This document shows, one piece after another, positions 42,261 through 52,566 of a stretch of 64,000 bases of DNA. Position 1 is the first letter of the stretch. Every line of letters starts with the position of its first letter. The notes under the pieces were generated by a model that was given only the letters and a program-made list of their open reading frames with translations, was not told where the DNA came from and did no database searches. Source of the stretch: Catonia carolina (taxonomy: Eukaryota > Arthropoda > Insecta > Hemiptera > Achilidae); contig JAQMRL010000003.1 in NCBI GenBank assembly GCA_035578175.1, positions 86,339,969-86,403,968 of the forward strand. The letters are read 5' to 3'. The translations under genes were made by a program, and so were the position numbers.

Positions 42261-43313
42261 TGAGTGTAACAAATATAAATTATATTTTCTTTACTATAGC
42301 CTGTTTGTTTGTTTGGAATAAAGAATCATTTTAACTGCATGTACAAATTCAGGGATATGAATTTAACTTATAGACTTGTTCCTTTTTCAAGTTTAACAGC
42401 AGATTTAAGATATTATTCTGTTTATTACTTTGTAAATAAAAATCATTTAACATAAAACTATTCACCTTTTATGCAAATATAACAAGTTTTAATTTACACA
42501 CTTCAACTTTATCCGTATTTCACGGTCATTCAACACCCGGCTGCCCAATTATTCCGGATAATTGGGGTTTTACTCTTAAGCCAAATAAAAGTTAGAAGTT
42601 AATAGTTAATAAAGTTAAAAGTTATGAACTTCAGCGTACCTCATTTTGGTACCGCTAATTGATGAGAGATTTAAAAGAATTTTTAAAAATCACGTCATAA
42701 TTTTGATCTGTAAATACGAATTTCTTTAGGTTATCTATTTAAAAGTAAGAAAAAAGGTTTCCCGTTAAATCGTACATTATCGGTGTTTTTTAAAATATTA
42801 TTTTCTAGACTGATCCGAAATTGGACTCCGGGAACTTTCGCTTTGCAGGTACGCTTAATTTAAAATAACGTTCTAAATCACTATGTAGTCATTTTAAATC
42901 CTGTTTACCTAAGAGGAATGAAAATCTGGAGGGTCTATCCCAGTTGCATTGTGTATTATAAACAATAAAATAATTTATTTAACAAAGGAAAGTTTTGTAA
43001 AATTATATAAAAGTCTCTAAAGTATGTTTTTTATATCATGTACGACGCCTAATTCTGGAAATACGATATGGTTAATTCTTCAAAATCCTTCTGGAAAAAA
43101 ATCAGTTGATTTTTTGTTAAATACAGTTAACAACGTATTTTTGCCTTGGGTGAATTATTTACGGATTTGAAACGATCTTTATCGATTTTAGAGGTCACGA
43201 AATATGAGTTGATATTGTGATATGAAATCTTGATACGATTCGAATAAGTTTTCGCCCTAATAGATTTGTGAAGTAACAATTTTATTCTTAAAATCACTCA
43301 AGGAAAAATATTT
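42261..43313. other. AT-rich spacer, possible pogo/Tigger end near 42510-42577
   Basis: CACCCGGCTGCCCAATTATT, CCGGATAATTGGGGTTTTAC resembles the closing end of a pogo/Tigger terminal repeat. No transposase and no matching left end are nearby. Confidence 0.3.
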
Positions 43314-44133
43314 TTATATAAAATAAATATACGCATTTCTCATTGAATCTGCCAGAAATTTATACTTGCTTATTGAATGTTGTGTAAGTATTCCATTACC
43401 GAGAGCTACGAGTATCTTAATGTCATACAAATAAAATTTTATTTTTTCTAAATTTGTATGAACCCAATTTGAAATATATAAGGTATTTTGTGATTCTATT
43501 GAAGCGTAAAGAATAACATTCATTAAGTATTTTCTATTGTATACCCTCTCTCCACTCTCTTCCCCTGTATCCTCTCGCAAATCTGATCTAAAAGGAGGTG
43601 TGGTGATCATCGTGACGTCATATTGTATTATTTTTTTCAATGAATCTCTATACATTGTCGTTCAGTCGATAAAATCATGTTTTGTCGAATGTTTGTTGTG
43701 TTTTATACTGAAGTGTTCTGTATGCTCCTGTAATCTCGTAGGAGTCCCTTCCTTGTGCTATTTTTTTCTTTATCTTTTCATTTATAATCAACTTATCCAT
43801 ACTCGTTGGCTCTCCTCTCATTATTTGGCCGAAATGCTTGAGTTATTTTAAATGTACTGTCTGAGAGTCTTCTACCAATAAGAAGTTCTTTCAGAATTGA
43901 ATCGTTTGTTAGATGTGCTGTTTATGAAACTCCAAAAGAACTTCCCCAGTTGTGCTATATTCCTCAACATTCCTAATTTTTTCTTTTTGCACTATAGATA
44001 AGGTGCTAAATTGTAAAAGAAGATTCCATTTTTTTTTAATGAGGTACTGGTAAGCGGTATTCAGCTTTAAAGGAATTAATTTCGATTTTTCACTTTTTTT
44101 CTGGGGTTTTTTAAGGAATTTGTTTCACTGCAC
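43314..44133. other. Spacer with overlapping ORFs, possible LINE endonuclease trace
   Basis: The plus-strand ORF 43537-43851 contains SRKSDLKGGVVIIVTSYCII, which loosely recalls the RGGGVLIAV box of LINE endonucleases, but no other endonuclease motif is clear. A 113-codon minus-strand ORF overlaps it. Confidence 0.2.
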
Positions 44134-44145
44134 AAAAGTGATACA

Positions 44146-44339
44146 GCCGGCCGCATTGGCGCAGTTGGTAACGTGCTCGCCTCTCATCATGCGGTCCTGG
44201 GTTCGAATCCCACTCAGGCACGGCATATTTTCATACGTTACAAAAAATCATTTCATCCTCCATTGTATATATAGTTACACCCCAACATCGTCGCTAATGA
44301 CCTTTGTAGTTGATGCGACGTTAAATAAATGAATTAAAA
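44146..44339 (+). mobile_element. tRNA-headed SINE, head H1 with tail T2, 12-bp target duplication
   Basis: The cleanest H1 head: GCCGGCCGCATTGGCGCAGT, ATGCGGTCCTGGGTTCGAAT. It is followed by tail T2 (ACATCGTCGCTAATGACC, GTTGATGCGACGTTAAAT) and A-rich. AAAAGTGATACA at 44134-44145 and 44340-44351 is the target duplication. It looks like the youngest H1 copy here. Confidence 0.93.
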
Positions 44340-44351
44340 AAAAGTGATACA

Positions 44352-45024
44352 TATGCCAGAACTTTTAGGAGCAAACTTTAAACACTGAACACATGTAATA
44401 ATACATAAAAATAAATATGTTACAGAACTAATATTGCAGAAATTACTTTTTTCATCTTCGTCATCATTATATTATTTAAAACACAAATTCTGGTTCATTG
44501 TACTTTAGTGAAGTAAACTTTAAATGAAGATTCGGTGTGTCTTAAATACAGAGTCCTACCAAAAGGAATAAAAAAATTACGTAATAATGTAATAATTGTA
44601 AAGAGGACACTATCGGGATTTTGCAAAAAATACCTGAAAATCAAAATAGGGCACCCCCGAAATGTAAAAAAAAAGAATGATATATGTGCGAATTTCACTT
44701 AATTGCGTTGTACGTTACGTTTTTCGAAGTCTCTAAATGGATTGTTTATTTGGACATGCGAGACAAAGCGTGGTGTAGTGATTTAAAGTGTTCGATCACG
44801 CTGAACCAGTAGAACAGATAATGGGGGTCCAGACACCCCCCCCCCCCGAAATGTAAAAAAAGAAAATATAATGTTAAAACTCATAAATTTTACCAATAGC
44901 AGGAAACCAACAAGTTAAATTAAATAACTAACTAAAATTATTTGAACTTAGCATCGCTTAAAAAATTTCTTTAATATTAGTTAGGCCTATTAATTTAGGT
45001 CATTGTAAAATCACCCCTTGCTTT
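44352..45024. repeat. Spacer containing repeat R11 copy 2 and a poly-C tract
   Basis: 44523-44645 matches R11 at 37455-37580 (TTAAATACAGAGTCCTACC, AGAGGACACTATCGGGATTTT). A run of about 14 C lies at 44837-44850. ACCCCCGAAATG appears twice (about 44651 and 44841). Confidence 0.5.
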
Positions 45025-45545
45025 AAGGTCGTTTGGGTTCGGATTTTTAGGTCATGTGTAAAAGAACACTCTGTTTACTGGGTAGAAGGGGCTCGTTCTC
45101 CTGCTCTGAAAAGAGTTAGGAGCGATCAAAAAACCGGTAAATGCTTCTGCCAGTAAGGTCAGTAAGGTCCGACAAGGAATGGATGATCAACCGGTTCACA
45201 AAACAATTTTGAGATACTCAATAGGAGACCTAAGGTGTCGGATAATAACGAAAAATGGTGTAAAGAAGTCAGAAAGGATATTGAGAAAACCAGAATAAAC
45301 CGAGAAAACTTAATGAACCAAACCAAATTCAGACAAATAATTATAGACTTTAAGAGCTTCCATAAAAAGTAAAAACGGAACACCGGGTGGACAGGAGAAA
45401 GGAGAAAAGCCTACAGTAAACGAATGCTGAGAATGTGAGCTGAAAAACGAGCTTCCAGAAATATCAGAAGTCACCTCGCGTGGTCTAAAATTGGCGCTAT
45501 ATGAGCGGAAAGTACTGCTGGAAATAACAAGTTGAAATTTCCCTT
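45025..45545 (+). pseudogene. LINE ORF2 C-terminal relic
   Basis: Plus-strand pieces: FGFLGHV, SKVRQGMDDQPVHKTILRYS, EKWCKEVRKDIEKTRINREN, MNQTKFRQIIIDFKSFHKK, stop, KRNTGWTGERRKAYSKRMLR. These follow the RWxxxVxxD...KFRxxIxxxKxFxxxKRxTGxxWxxERRxxxSxRMxxxW arrangement of one LINE C-terminus. Stops at KK* and RM* and frame changes show decay. Minus-strand ORFs 45159-45576 are shadows. Confidence 0.65.
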
Positions 45546-45594
45546 GAAAAAAACGGAGGGTTTTAATTTTAAGCACTTTAAGGAAATAGAGGTA

Positions 45595-46375
45595 CAGGGT
45601 GATTTTTTAGTCCTGTTACCCAATTGTTAATGTCTGGTAATTTTTTTCTAAGAAAGGGATATTTTGTTTTGTGACACAAAGTTGGTAGCCCTACTCAACC
45701 GGTATAGATACGACAGTTTGAGTTGATTCTCCTTGAGTTGCGTAAAATTTTGTGCTGTTTCCAGTTGTGTTACGAACAGAATGTCTTTTACCCTAGAACA
45801 ACGGGTTTTCATTCTTGAACAATATTTTGCTACAAAATCGTATGCGAGTGTAAAAGAACCATTTCAAATTAAATTTTTTTGTGTTCCTCCATTCTATTCT
45901 AGTCAATTTCTAGGCTAACTAACTGATTTTTAGAGGCAGGTATTGTTTGCAGCAGAAAACGTAGTGGCCGACCAACTCTCTTGACAGATGACGTTAAGAG
46001 AATGTGAAAACAAGATTGCTCAATTCTCCATGGAAAAGTTTACAAAAACTTTCCTCGCATGTTGATTTGTCATGTTCGAGTGCTCAGAAAGCTGCTAAAA
46101 AATTGAAATTGTATCCGTATCACATACGATTAGTTCTAGAGCTTCAGCCTCCAGATTTAAACAAGAGATTGTTTTAGGATAAAAGACATTCTGTTCGTAG
46201 CACGACCGGAAATGGCACAAAATTTTACACATCTCAAGGAGAATCAACTCACACTGCCATATCCATACTGGTTGAGTAGGGCTACCAACTTAGTGTCACA
46301 AAACAAAATTTATTTTTTTTAGAAAAATATTACCAGACATTAACAACTGGGTAACAGGACTAAAAAATCACCCGG
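45595..46375. mobile_element. Internally deleted IS630/mariner-type element, about 200-bp inverted repeats
   Basis: A 781-bp element with TA at 45593-45594 and 46376-46377. Terminal repeats begin CAGGGTGATTTTTTAGTCCT at the left and are matched in reverse at the right. The inverted similarity continues for about 200 bp per side, to ACGAACAGAATGTCTTTTA. The left repeat includes the start of the transposase, so the right end carries an inverted copy of that start. The centre keeps only part of the gene. Confidence 0.88.
45781..46185 (+). pseudogene. IS630-type transposase N-terminal helix-turn-helix remnant
   Basis: Starts MSFTLEQRVFILEQYFATKS (45781), the typical N-terminus of a large insect IS630-like transposase group with a DUF4817-type helix-turn-helix. 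After a broken stretch, another frame gives LNSPWKSLQKLSSHVDLSCS and AQKAAKKLKLYPYHIRLVLE, the second helix-turn-helix with the KLKLxPYxIxLVxEL box. The DDE catalytic part is absent, so this is a deletion derivative dependent on a full copy elsewhere. Confidence 0.8.
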
Positions 46376-46377
46376 TA

Positions 46378-47127
46378 TTATTAGGTACATTTCGTCAAAA
46401 CCGACATCCCGAACAAAATTTCTACCTACGCTACTGTACTAAACTGAAAAATCGAACCACCTGGGTTCGAATACTGGTTCGTACCTCCAATATTGTTTCG
46501 TATATTCATTAATAACTTACCCGTTCATTAAATAAACTATACACAGAAAATTACACGAAGGAATTCTGTTTACTTTACTCCGCTTCTGCACGAGATTTTT
46601 TTACAGTAAGAGTGCCTTTAATAGTTTTCCTGTAATTTATAAAAAAGAATCAAACATATGTAAAAATAATAGCACTAAATATACGTTCAGAAACGTATGT
46701 ATTCGACTAATTTTTTCTTTATTTTGTGGAATACTTTTATTGCTATAAAAATATGACAAAGAAGTACTCTCCATTGCATTGTTTCATCGCAGTATAGCGT
46801 TTTTGAATGGTTATTGTTTTTATATCAAACGAAATTCTGTTTACTAACGTTCGGATATGTGCATCGGAAAATTTTCAGTACATTTACTTCATGAATGTAA
46901 TACGGAAGCTGTGTTTGTTTATAGAAAAAGGCATAACTACAGGGCATTCGCTTTATCATTGAACGGTAAACATTTGGTACGATTTATTCATTTCTCAAAA
47001 ATGGATTTTTGTGAATTTTTATAAAAGATAAATTTCGATTGATTGATGTATTACCCTGACGTTCGAATTTTTACTTTATTTCTCGTGGTTTTTTTTTGAG
47101 GAATTTGTTTTACTGAACAAAATGTAT
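46378..47127. other. AT-rich spacer
   Basis: A weak tRNA-like B-box string (CTGGGTTCGAATACTGG) lies at about 46461. No other feature. Confidence 0.35.
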
Positions 47128-47290
47128 ACTGGCCGCCTCCATTACGTAGTAATAGCGCGCTAGCCTACAACGCGGAGGTCCCGGGTTCAGTCCTCGGCTA
47201 GCGTTGGTAATTTTCACAAGTTAAAATCCACCGTTTTGTGACCCACCGTAGTCGCTAATAACCGATCTGTTGATGCGACTTTGACAAAGT
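47128..47290 (+). mobile_element. tRNA-headed SINE, head H3 with tail T2
   Basis: GGCCGCCTCCATTACGTAGT, GGTCCCGGGTTCAGTCCTC, ACCCACCGTAGTCGCTAATA, CTGTTGATGCGACTTTGAC. The A-rich end abuts the R2 copy that follows. Confidence 0.8.
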
Positions 47291-47292
47291 AA

Positions 47293-48253
47293 AAAATCTG
47301 GTGTGAAACACTGACACAACTTTCTCTTGCCAATGCAAATAATTAACAATAAACCTAACATTATTAATAAAATATTAGAAATAAACAAAAAACCAACCTC
47401 AAAAACATTATTTTAATCATGAGTGAATGCCGCAAAATGAAATTCGAACTCAGTTTGGCTTAAAAAAAACGGAAAATCACACTTTCACGCTAAAGTAGGC
47501 TCTGTAGAGAAAAATTCTCTAATTAAAAGTTGTAGATCTCTTAATTTTCTATAAATTTTATTATATACACTTTTGTCGTAAAATGCGTACTAAAGCCGAA
47601 ATATAAAAAAATCGATTTTTCACACGTTTTCGTGAGAAAAACCAGAAAATCGCTAATTACCACTAAACTAAGCGTTATAAAAAAAATGTTTGAAATAAAA
47701 GTTGTAGGATTTAAAATTGTCTACAACTTTTATGTATACATTTGTGCGTTGAAATTCTTATTAGAGCCGTAATCTTAAAAAAGCAATGTTTTTACGTGAA
47801 AACACCCTTGCCAAGAATTTCAGCCAAGATGGCGCCTATCCTATCTAGTAGAGCATAAAAAATTTAGTAAACCAGGCGATTTTTAAAAAAAATCGTAGGA
47901 CCAGTTTTTGAGAAAATTGCAAAAAAGTAAAAAATTATACGAGTAAACTACTACTTCCGGTTGACCGATTTTGATGAAAAGTTCGTGTCGGGTCCGGTAG
48001 TAGTATGTAACTTAAGCTTCAAGTTTCAAGTTCGTACGATGTTCCGTTCTTGAGATATTTTGCACACACACACACGCGCGCGCGTGCGCGTGCACGCACA
48101 CACACACACACACAGACCAATCGCTAAAAACATGTTTTTTGGGTTCAGGGGGTCTGAAAACGTATAGATCCGGTGAAAACTCGATTTCGAAAAATCTACA
48201 TGAAAACAATACTTTCCTACCTATATATTCGTATAGGCAAGAGAAAGTAAAAA
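47293..48253 (+). repeat. R2 family, near-complete copy (reference)
   Basis: About 960 bp. 5': TCTGGTGTGAAACACTGACA, CAACTTTCTCTTGCCAATGC. Module 1: CACGCTAAAGTAGGCTCTG to TAAAGCCGAAAT. Module 2: CACTAAACTAAGCGTTATAA to TAGAGCCGTAATCTTAAAA. Then CAAGATGGCGCCTATCCTAT, AACTACTACTTCCGGTTGAC, TTCGTACGATGTTCCGTTCT, a CA/CG microsatellite (48062-48114), GTTTTTTGGGTTCAGGGGGT and 3' ATAGGCAAGAGAAAGTAAAA. ACTTTCTCTTGCC near the 5' end and GGCAAGAGAAAGT at the 3' end are exact inverted copies. No ORF has coding character. Confidence 0.9.
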
Positions 48254-48349
48254 AGTAATACATAAAGATATGTTTCACATTTTATTTTATTTTCTTGAAA
48301 TACTCGTACATAACAATCAGAAGCACTGAACTAAGAACTAAGAAGAACT

Positions 48350-48432
48350 AGGAATTCTTCTTCGGATAGTTTTTTCCATCTATTTTTCCCTGTAGGATGC
48401 GTTTCAGTAGTTAATATGTTTTTCATTCCTCA
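48350..48432 (-). pseudogene. LINE ORF2 C-terminal fragment, second copy
   Basis: Minus-strand MRNEKHINY with TIRRRIP after it matches MRNEKNF...RRRISWL of the neighbouring LINE relic, so the same region of the same LINE family occurs twice within 1 kb. Confidence 0.5.
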
Positions 48433-48659
48433 TTTGATTTTGAGGTTTTTAAAAATAGTATTGTTATTCAAAATATTGGTTCTTCCTCTTATTTTCAGTT
48501 TATTATGAGAACTATTCGTAATTTTTTCATTTTTTTATCCAATTCCTGATAATTATCCTTTCAGTGTGTGTCAACTGGATCGATTTCTTTTCGGTTTTTT
48601 TATTTGGAATAGTTTTCACAAGCGTATGTTGCATTTGGAAGTGTTATTGTTTTTCAGGG

Positions 48660-49280
48660 AAAAATTGTAGTGTTGTCGATTATTTAGAATAATCTTCTTA
48701 GCGTGTCTTTCCGATTCGGATGTTGACGATCATCGCGGCGAATCTAACTTTGTTTACTGCTTAAAAGAACAGCTTTGCGTAGCTCTTACCAAACTATGCT
48801 CTCAAATTGGCGAGCCAGGAAATTCTTCTTCGGGCAGGAGTTACTTTTCGTTTTATTTTTCAGGATGCATTGCAGTTGTTAAAAAGTTTTTTCATTCCTC
48901 ATTACTTGCTGGAGATAGTGAAGCTTACGACATTTGACGATGTTAATTACTTCTTAATTCATTCTATGTAAGACTTCCATGTTGGTGACCCTTCACGTTC
49001 ATGGTATTGTCAAGCTTCTATTCTACATCCAGAGTTCAAGCTTCGAGTTTGTTGGTAGTCGCCGTGTTTAAAGTCCAGGTTTCCGCACCGTACAAAAGAA
49101 TCTAAAATACACAGCATTTCAGGAGCCACAGTTTAATAGTGGCTTTTGAACGTTAGGCTCATTGTAATGACGACACTTGTGGCTTTTCTAATGCTAGACT
49201 TTATCTCCAGAGAGTTTTTCTTTTCGTTGATTATGTTCCCCAGGTGTAGATATTGCGAGACTCATTCTATCTCGCTACGT
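48660..49280 (-). pseudogene. LINE ORF2 C-terminal region
   Basis: Minus-strand pieces in order: YLGNIINEKKNSLEIKSSIR-like, KATSVVITMSLTFKS, ILLYGAETWTLNTATTNKLE, KCRKLHYLQQVMRNEK-like, PARRRISWLANLRA, stop, AVNKVRFAAMIVNIRIGKTR and a stop. This is the LLYGxExWTLxxATxxxxEAFE...VMRNxKxxxLLQxILxGKIxGKRxxxRRRISWLxNL...NKVRIAMMIANI signature of a common insect LINE. At least three stops and one frame change are present. A 71-codon plus-strand ORF (49146-49361) is a shadow. Confidence 0.85.
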
Positions 49281-49301
49281 CTTATAATAATCAATAATAA
49301 T

Positions 49302-49640
49302 ACAGTGGAACGTCTGTTATCCAAATTAATTGGGACCAAAGCGGATCTGATAATCAAATAGTTCGGATAATCAAATACACTAAATTCTGTAATTTGAAAC
49401 ACTGTACTGTAGCAGTGTAACATGACCTAATGCGTAATAGGTTATTAAAGGCTACATAAAATTCAGTTTTAAAAAAAAAACTATTTATTGCATTCATTGC
49501 AAATGTAGAGTATAGATGCTGAAGTCACGAGATTGCCTTTGGTGTATGGCTGGGCTGTGAGAAAGGGAAGTGAACATTTGACAGTGCTGCCAACCTCAAC
49601 AGTGAGACACTACTCGTACATTTTACGACCGTGCAGTTTC
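49302..49640 (+). repeat. Possible pogo/Tigger-type terminal region
   Basis: TA then CAGTGGAACGTCTGTTATCC, AATTGGGACCAAAGCGGATC and TAGTTCGGATAATCAAATAC resemble the ends of pogo/Tigger elements (CAGTxGAACxTCxxTTATCC). No transposase and no opposite end are identified. Confidence 0.45.
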
Positions 49641-49854
49641 TACATACATTTTGTAAGCTGTGGTTAATTCCGAGAAAATGTTTTCTTCATAAACTTTATA
49701 AGAAATAAACGTGACTTGTAATATTGTCTATAGCTTAATTACATGACTTGAAATGTTTGATTTATTGTTTTTTTTGCGCCCTGGAGACTCCAGGAGGATT
49801 ATAAGACATGTCAGATATAACACCTGAAATACATATAAAAATCACACAATGTAT

Positions 49855-50085
49855 CACTATTATCAAGAAAGAAATTCTTGTACGCTATGAAAAGTTTCAC
49901 CGATCAAATAAATTTTTAGATTTTTTTTAAAGGAATTCAAATCCTCACAACACTTTAAAGATTGAGGTAAGATTGTGTACAGGTATTTTTGAATTTTCTC
50001 CCTGCATAAGTAGGTTTTCGTTTAAACAATTTTGTGGAGTGATTAGCCACATAATAATCATTCCTGTTTCTCGTGTTATGTAATT
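49855..50085 (-). pseudogene. LINE ORF2 C-terminus (different group)
   Basis: Minus strand: HNTRNRNDYYVANHSTKLFK with RKPTYAGRKF after it, then YLYTILPQSLKCCEDLNSFK, KNLKIYLIGETFHSVQEFLS and a stop. This is the HxTRxxxD...KxPxYxGxKxYNxLPxxLKxLxxxxxFKxxLKxYLxxxxFYSVxEFL closing segment of non-LTR reverse transcriptases. One frame change separates the two halves. Confidence 0.85.
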
Positions 50086-50089
50086 TTTG

Positions 50090-50324
50090 TTATTCCAGCA
50101 GCTACCTTATTCCATCGGAACAAACTTTTCTACGAATGAATCGCCTTCTTTACTATCGTTATCACCGGCGTCTTCACTATCAGTCTCACTAGTATCTATC
50201 TAACCGTTTCCTTTTTTTACCAGGTCACTACAAAACTATTGAAGAATAGCTTCTTTACTTCTTTAACTTTCTTTTTAATTTTTGAATTATGGAAGGAGAA
50301 ACATCACAGTAGTTAGCCACTCTT
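50090..50324 (-). other. Decayed coding-like segment, helix-turn-helix and acidic piece
   Basis: On the minus strand ERVANYCDVSPSIIQKLKRK with LKK after it looks like a helix-turn-helix start. Another frame then gives an acidic TSETDSEDAGDNDSKEGDSF. Transposon-encoded protein is the likeliest source, but I cannot name the family. Confidence 0.3.
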
Positions 50325-50632
50325 TCATGGCTTTTTTTTAAGAGGCAGGGAAAGGAATTTTTGTTTAGCTTCAACTTCACATTATTATTACACTGCATAT
50401 TAGATTTCTTTTAGCACCGTGAATAGTCCGACCACGTTTTCGAGAAAGTAGCATTTCGTTTTACGGTAACAACAGTTATATTGGTATAGTTAACCTACAA
50501 AAGTTTCCGCGGTATACTGTAAATGCTCTGAGTATAGTAGAAGTTGTGTTTGTTGTACTGAAATTAAAGCAGTCGTGCATACGCACTGTTGCTTTCCCCC
50601 CTTTACCCCTCGTTGCAAACGAAGGAAAACTC
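50325..50632. repeat. Repeat R3, copy 2
   Basis: Second copy of the R3 segment at 25290-25592, in the same orientation, with shared strings from AAGAGGCAGGGAAAGG to TTTACCCCTCGTTGCAAAC. Confidence 0.7.
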
Positions 50633-50912
50633 GTAACTTAAGTAACTATACTAAAGATTATAAAAACAAACGGAAAAATATGAAATTTCAAAACTGAATA
50701 AATTAATGAAATAAAGCATACGGTAAAATACTTCATGAAATATTTTTTAACACACTTTTTTTTACATTACCATACAGTTATTTTTTAAATCTTGAATTTT
50801 TCTCTAAAATGCCTCCACTGTTGTCAAATTGAATAACGAAACTAATGTAGTGGCTATACATTTTTCATTAAATTGTATGTTCATATTTTGGTAGTCAAAA
50901 TGTATTTTTTTT
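50633..50912. other. AT-rich spacer
   Basis: Nothing recognised. Confidence 0.3.
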
Positions 50913-51060
50913 TACTTTCTCTTGCCTATATGAATATATAGGAAGGAAAGTATTGTTTTCATGTCGATTTTTCGAAATCGAGTTTTCACCGGATCTATAC
51001 GTTTTCAGACCCCCGTAACCCGAAAAACATGTTTTCAGAAATTGGTCTGTGTGTGTGTGT

Positions 51061-51094
<34 letters not shown>

Positions 51095-51890
51095 TGTGTG
51101 TGTGTATACAAATATCTCAAGAACGGAACATCGTACGAACTTGAAACTTGAAACCTAGTTACAAACCACTACCGGACCCGACACAAACATTTTTATCAAA
51201 ATCGGTCAACCGGAAGTAGTAGTTTATTCGTATAATTTTTCACTTTTTTGCGATTTTCTCAAAAACCGGTCCTACGATTTTTTTAAAAATCGCCTGGTTT
51301 ACTAAATTTTTTATGTTCTACAAGATAGGATAGGCGCCATTTTGGCTGAAATTCTTGGTAAGGGTGTTTTTACGTAAAAACTTTGTTTTTTTAAAATAAC
51401 AGCTTTAATATGCATTTCAGCGCAAAAATGTATATAATAAAAGTTGTAGACAATTTTAAATCCTACAACTTTTATTTCAAAACTTTTTTTGTATAACGCT
51501 TAGTTTAGCGGTAATTAGCGATTTTCTGTTTTTCTCACGAAAACGTGTGAAAAAATTTATTATTTAAAGATTTCGGCCGTAGAATGCATTTTACGACAAA
51601 AGTGTATATAATTAATTTTATAGGAAATAAAAAGATCTACAACTTTTATTTAGAGCATTATTCTCTACAGAGCCTAGTTTAGCGTGAAAGAGTGATTATC
51701 CGTATTTTTAAGCCACACTGAGGTAGATTTTCATTTTGCGTCTTTCATATATGATTAAAATTAGGTTATGTTTGTTGAGGTCAGTTTTTTTTTGTTTATT
51801 TCTAATGTTTTATTACTAATGTTAGGTTTATTGTTTATTATTTGCATTGGCAAGAGAAAGTTGTGTGAGTGTTTCACACCAAATTTTTTA
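50913..51890 (-). repeat. R2 family, near-complete copy with long (TG)n
   Basis: Minus strand. Left: ACTTTCTCTTGCCTATATGA, CATGTCGATTTTTCGAAATC. A (GT)n tract lies at about 51046-51106, then CGGAACATCGTACGAACTTG, ATAGGCGCCATTTTGGCTG, module 2 and module 1. The 5' end is at the right (GCATTGGCAAGAGAAAGTTG, GTGTTTCACACCAAATTTT). ORF 50961-51158 is a shadow across the microsatellite. Confidence 0.9.
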
Positions 51891-52566
51891 TGAATTGTTC
51901 GTTGAGTGCGATTAAAATACATTTAGCTTTTAATCAGGCCTTTTAAACATTAAACGCAAATTTAATGATTTTTAATTAAAAATTTAAACAATAAAGTTGA
52001 ATTTTTTATAATTCTATTTTTAGTTTTGCTTATACAGGTTTTTGTAATTTTTATTGTTCCTTTTAAAGGTGATTAATACTATAAAAATAATCTTGTTGAC
52101 ACAGAACGGTATTTTTACGTAAAGGTTTTTAAGACAGGTTATATTTTAGTTTTTTATACGTTTAACGATTAGTGTAAACATTTTTATTATACCAGAGTAA
52201 GATTAAAAAATAATTAAAATTTGTTTACGTCCATTAAAATCATTAAAAGCAAACTTTGAAATGTTCATCAAGAGATAATTACATAGTTCTAAATAATTTC
52301 ATTTGATTTATAATATCGTTTTAGTTGTTTATTTAAATTGAATCTGTACTTTGACCCATCTCCAGCCATTTAAGGTTATACATAAAATGTCTAACCGATT
52401 TAATCGAAATAGGATACGCATTTGTAATTAAATTTATTTAAGTATTTATGAGTTTTGTTGCGTATATAATTAAAATATTCTACAAATAATTTTACATTAT
52501 GTAATTCTCAGTTATTGTAGCATATTTCTTTTTGTTTATTCATTTTCCCATTTCTTTACAAAAAAA
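51891..52566. other. AT-rich spacer
   Basis: Nothing recognised. Confidence 0.4.

Noticed and set aside
23537..42577. One large pogo/Tigger element between 23537 and 42577
   Set aside because: The two end-like strings are 19 kb apart with many unrelated insertions and no transposase between them; they are treated as separate weak fragments.
43537..43851. LINE endonuclease domain
   Set aside because: Only one loose motif (GGVVIIV) is visible; the catalytic residues and order cannot be shown.
44146..44220. A functional tRNA gene
   Set aside because: A- and B-box-like motifs are present, but the sequence continues into a shared tail, an A-run and a target duplication, so it is the head of a SINE. 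The same holds for the heads at 6547, 15214, 17545, 30656 and 47128.
44837..44850. Poly-C tract as a structural or regulatory site
   Set aside because: A single homopolymer run next to a repeat; it could be a sequencing artefact and has no supporting context.
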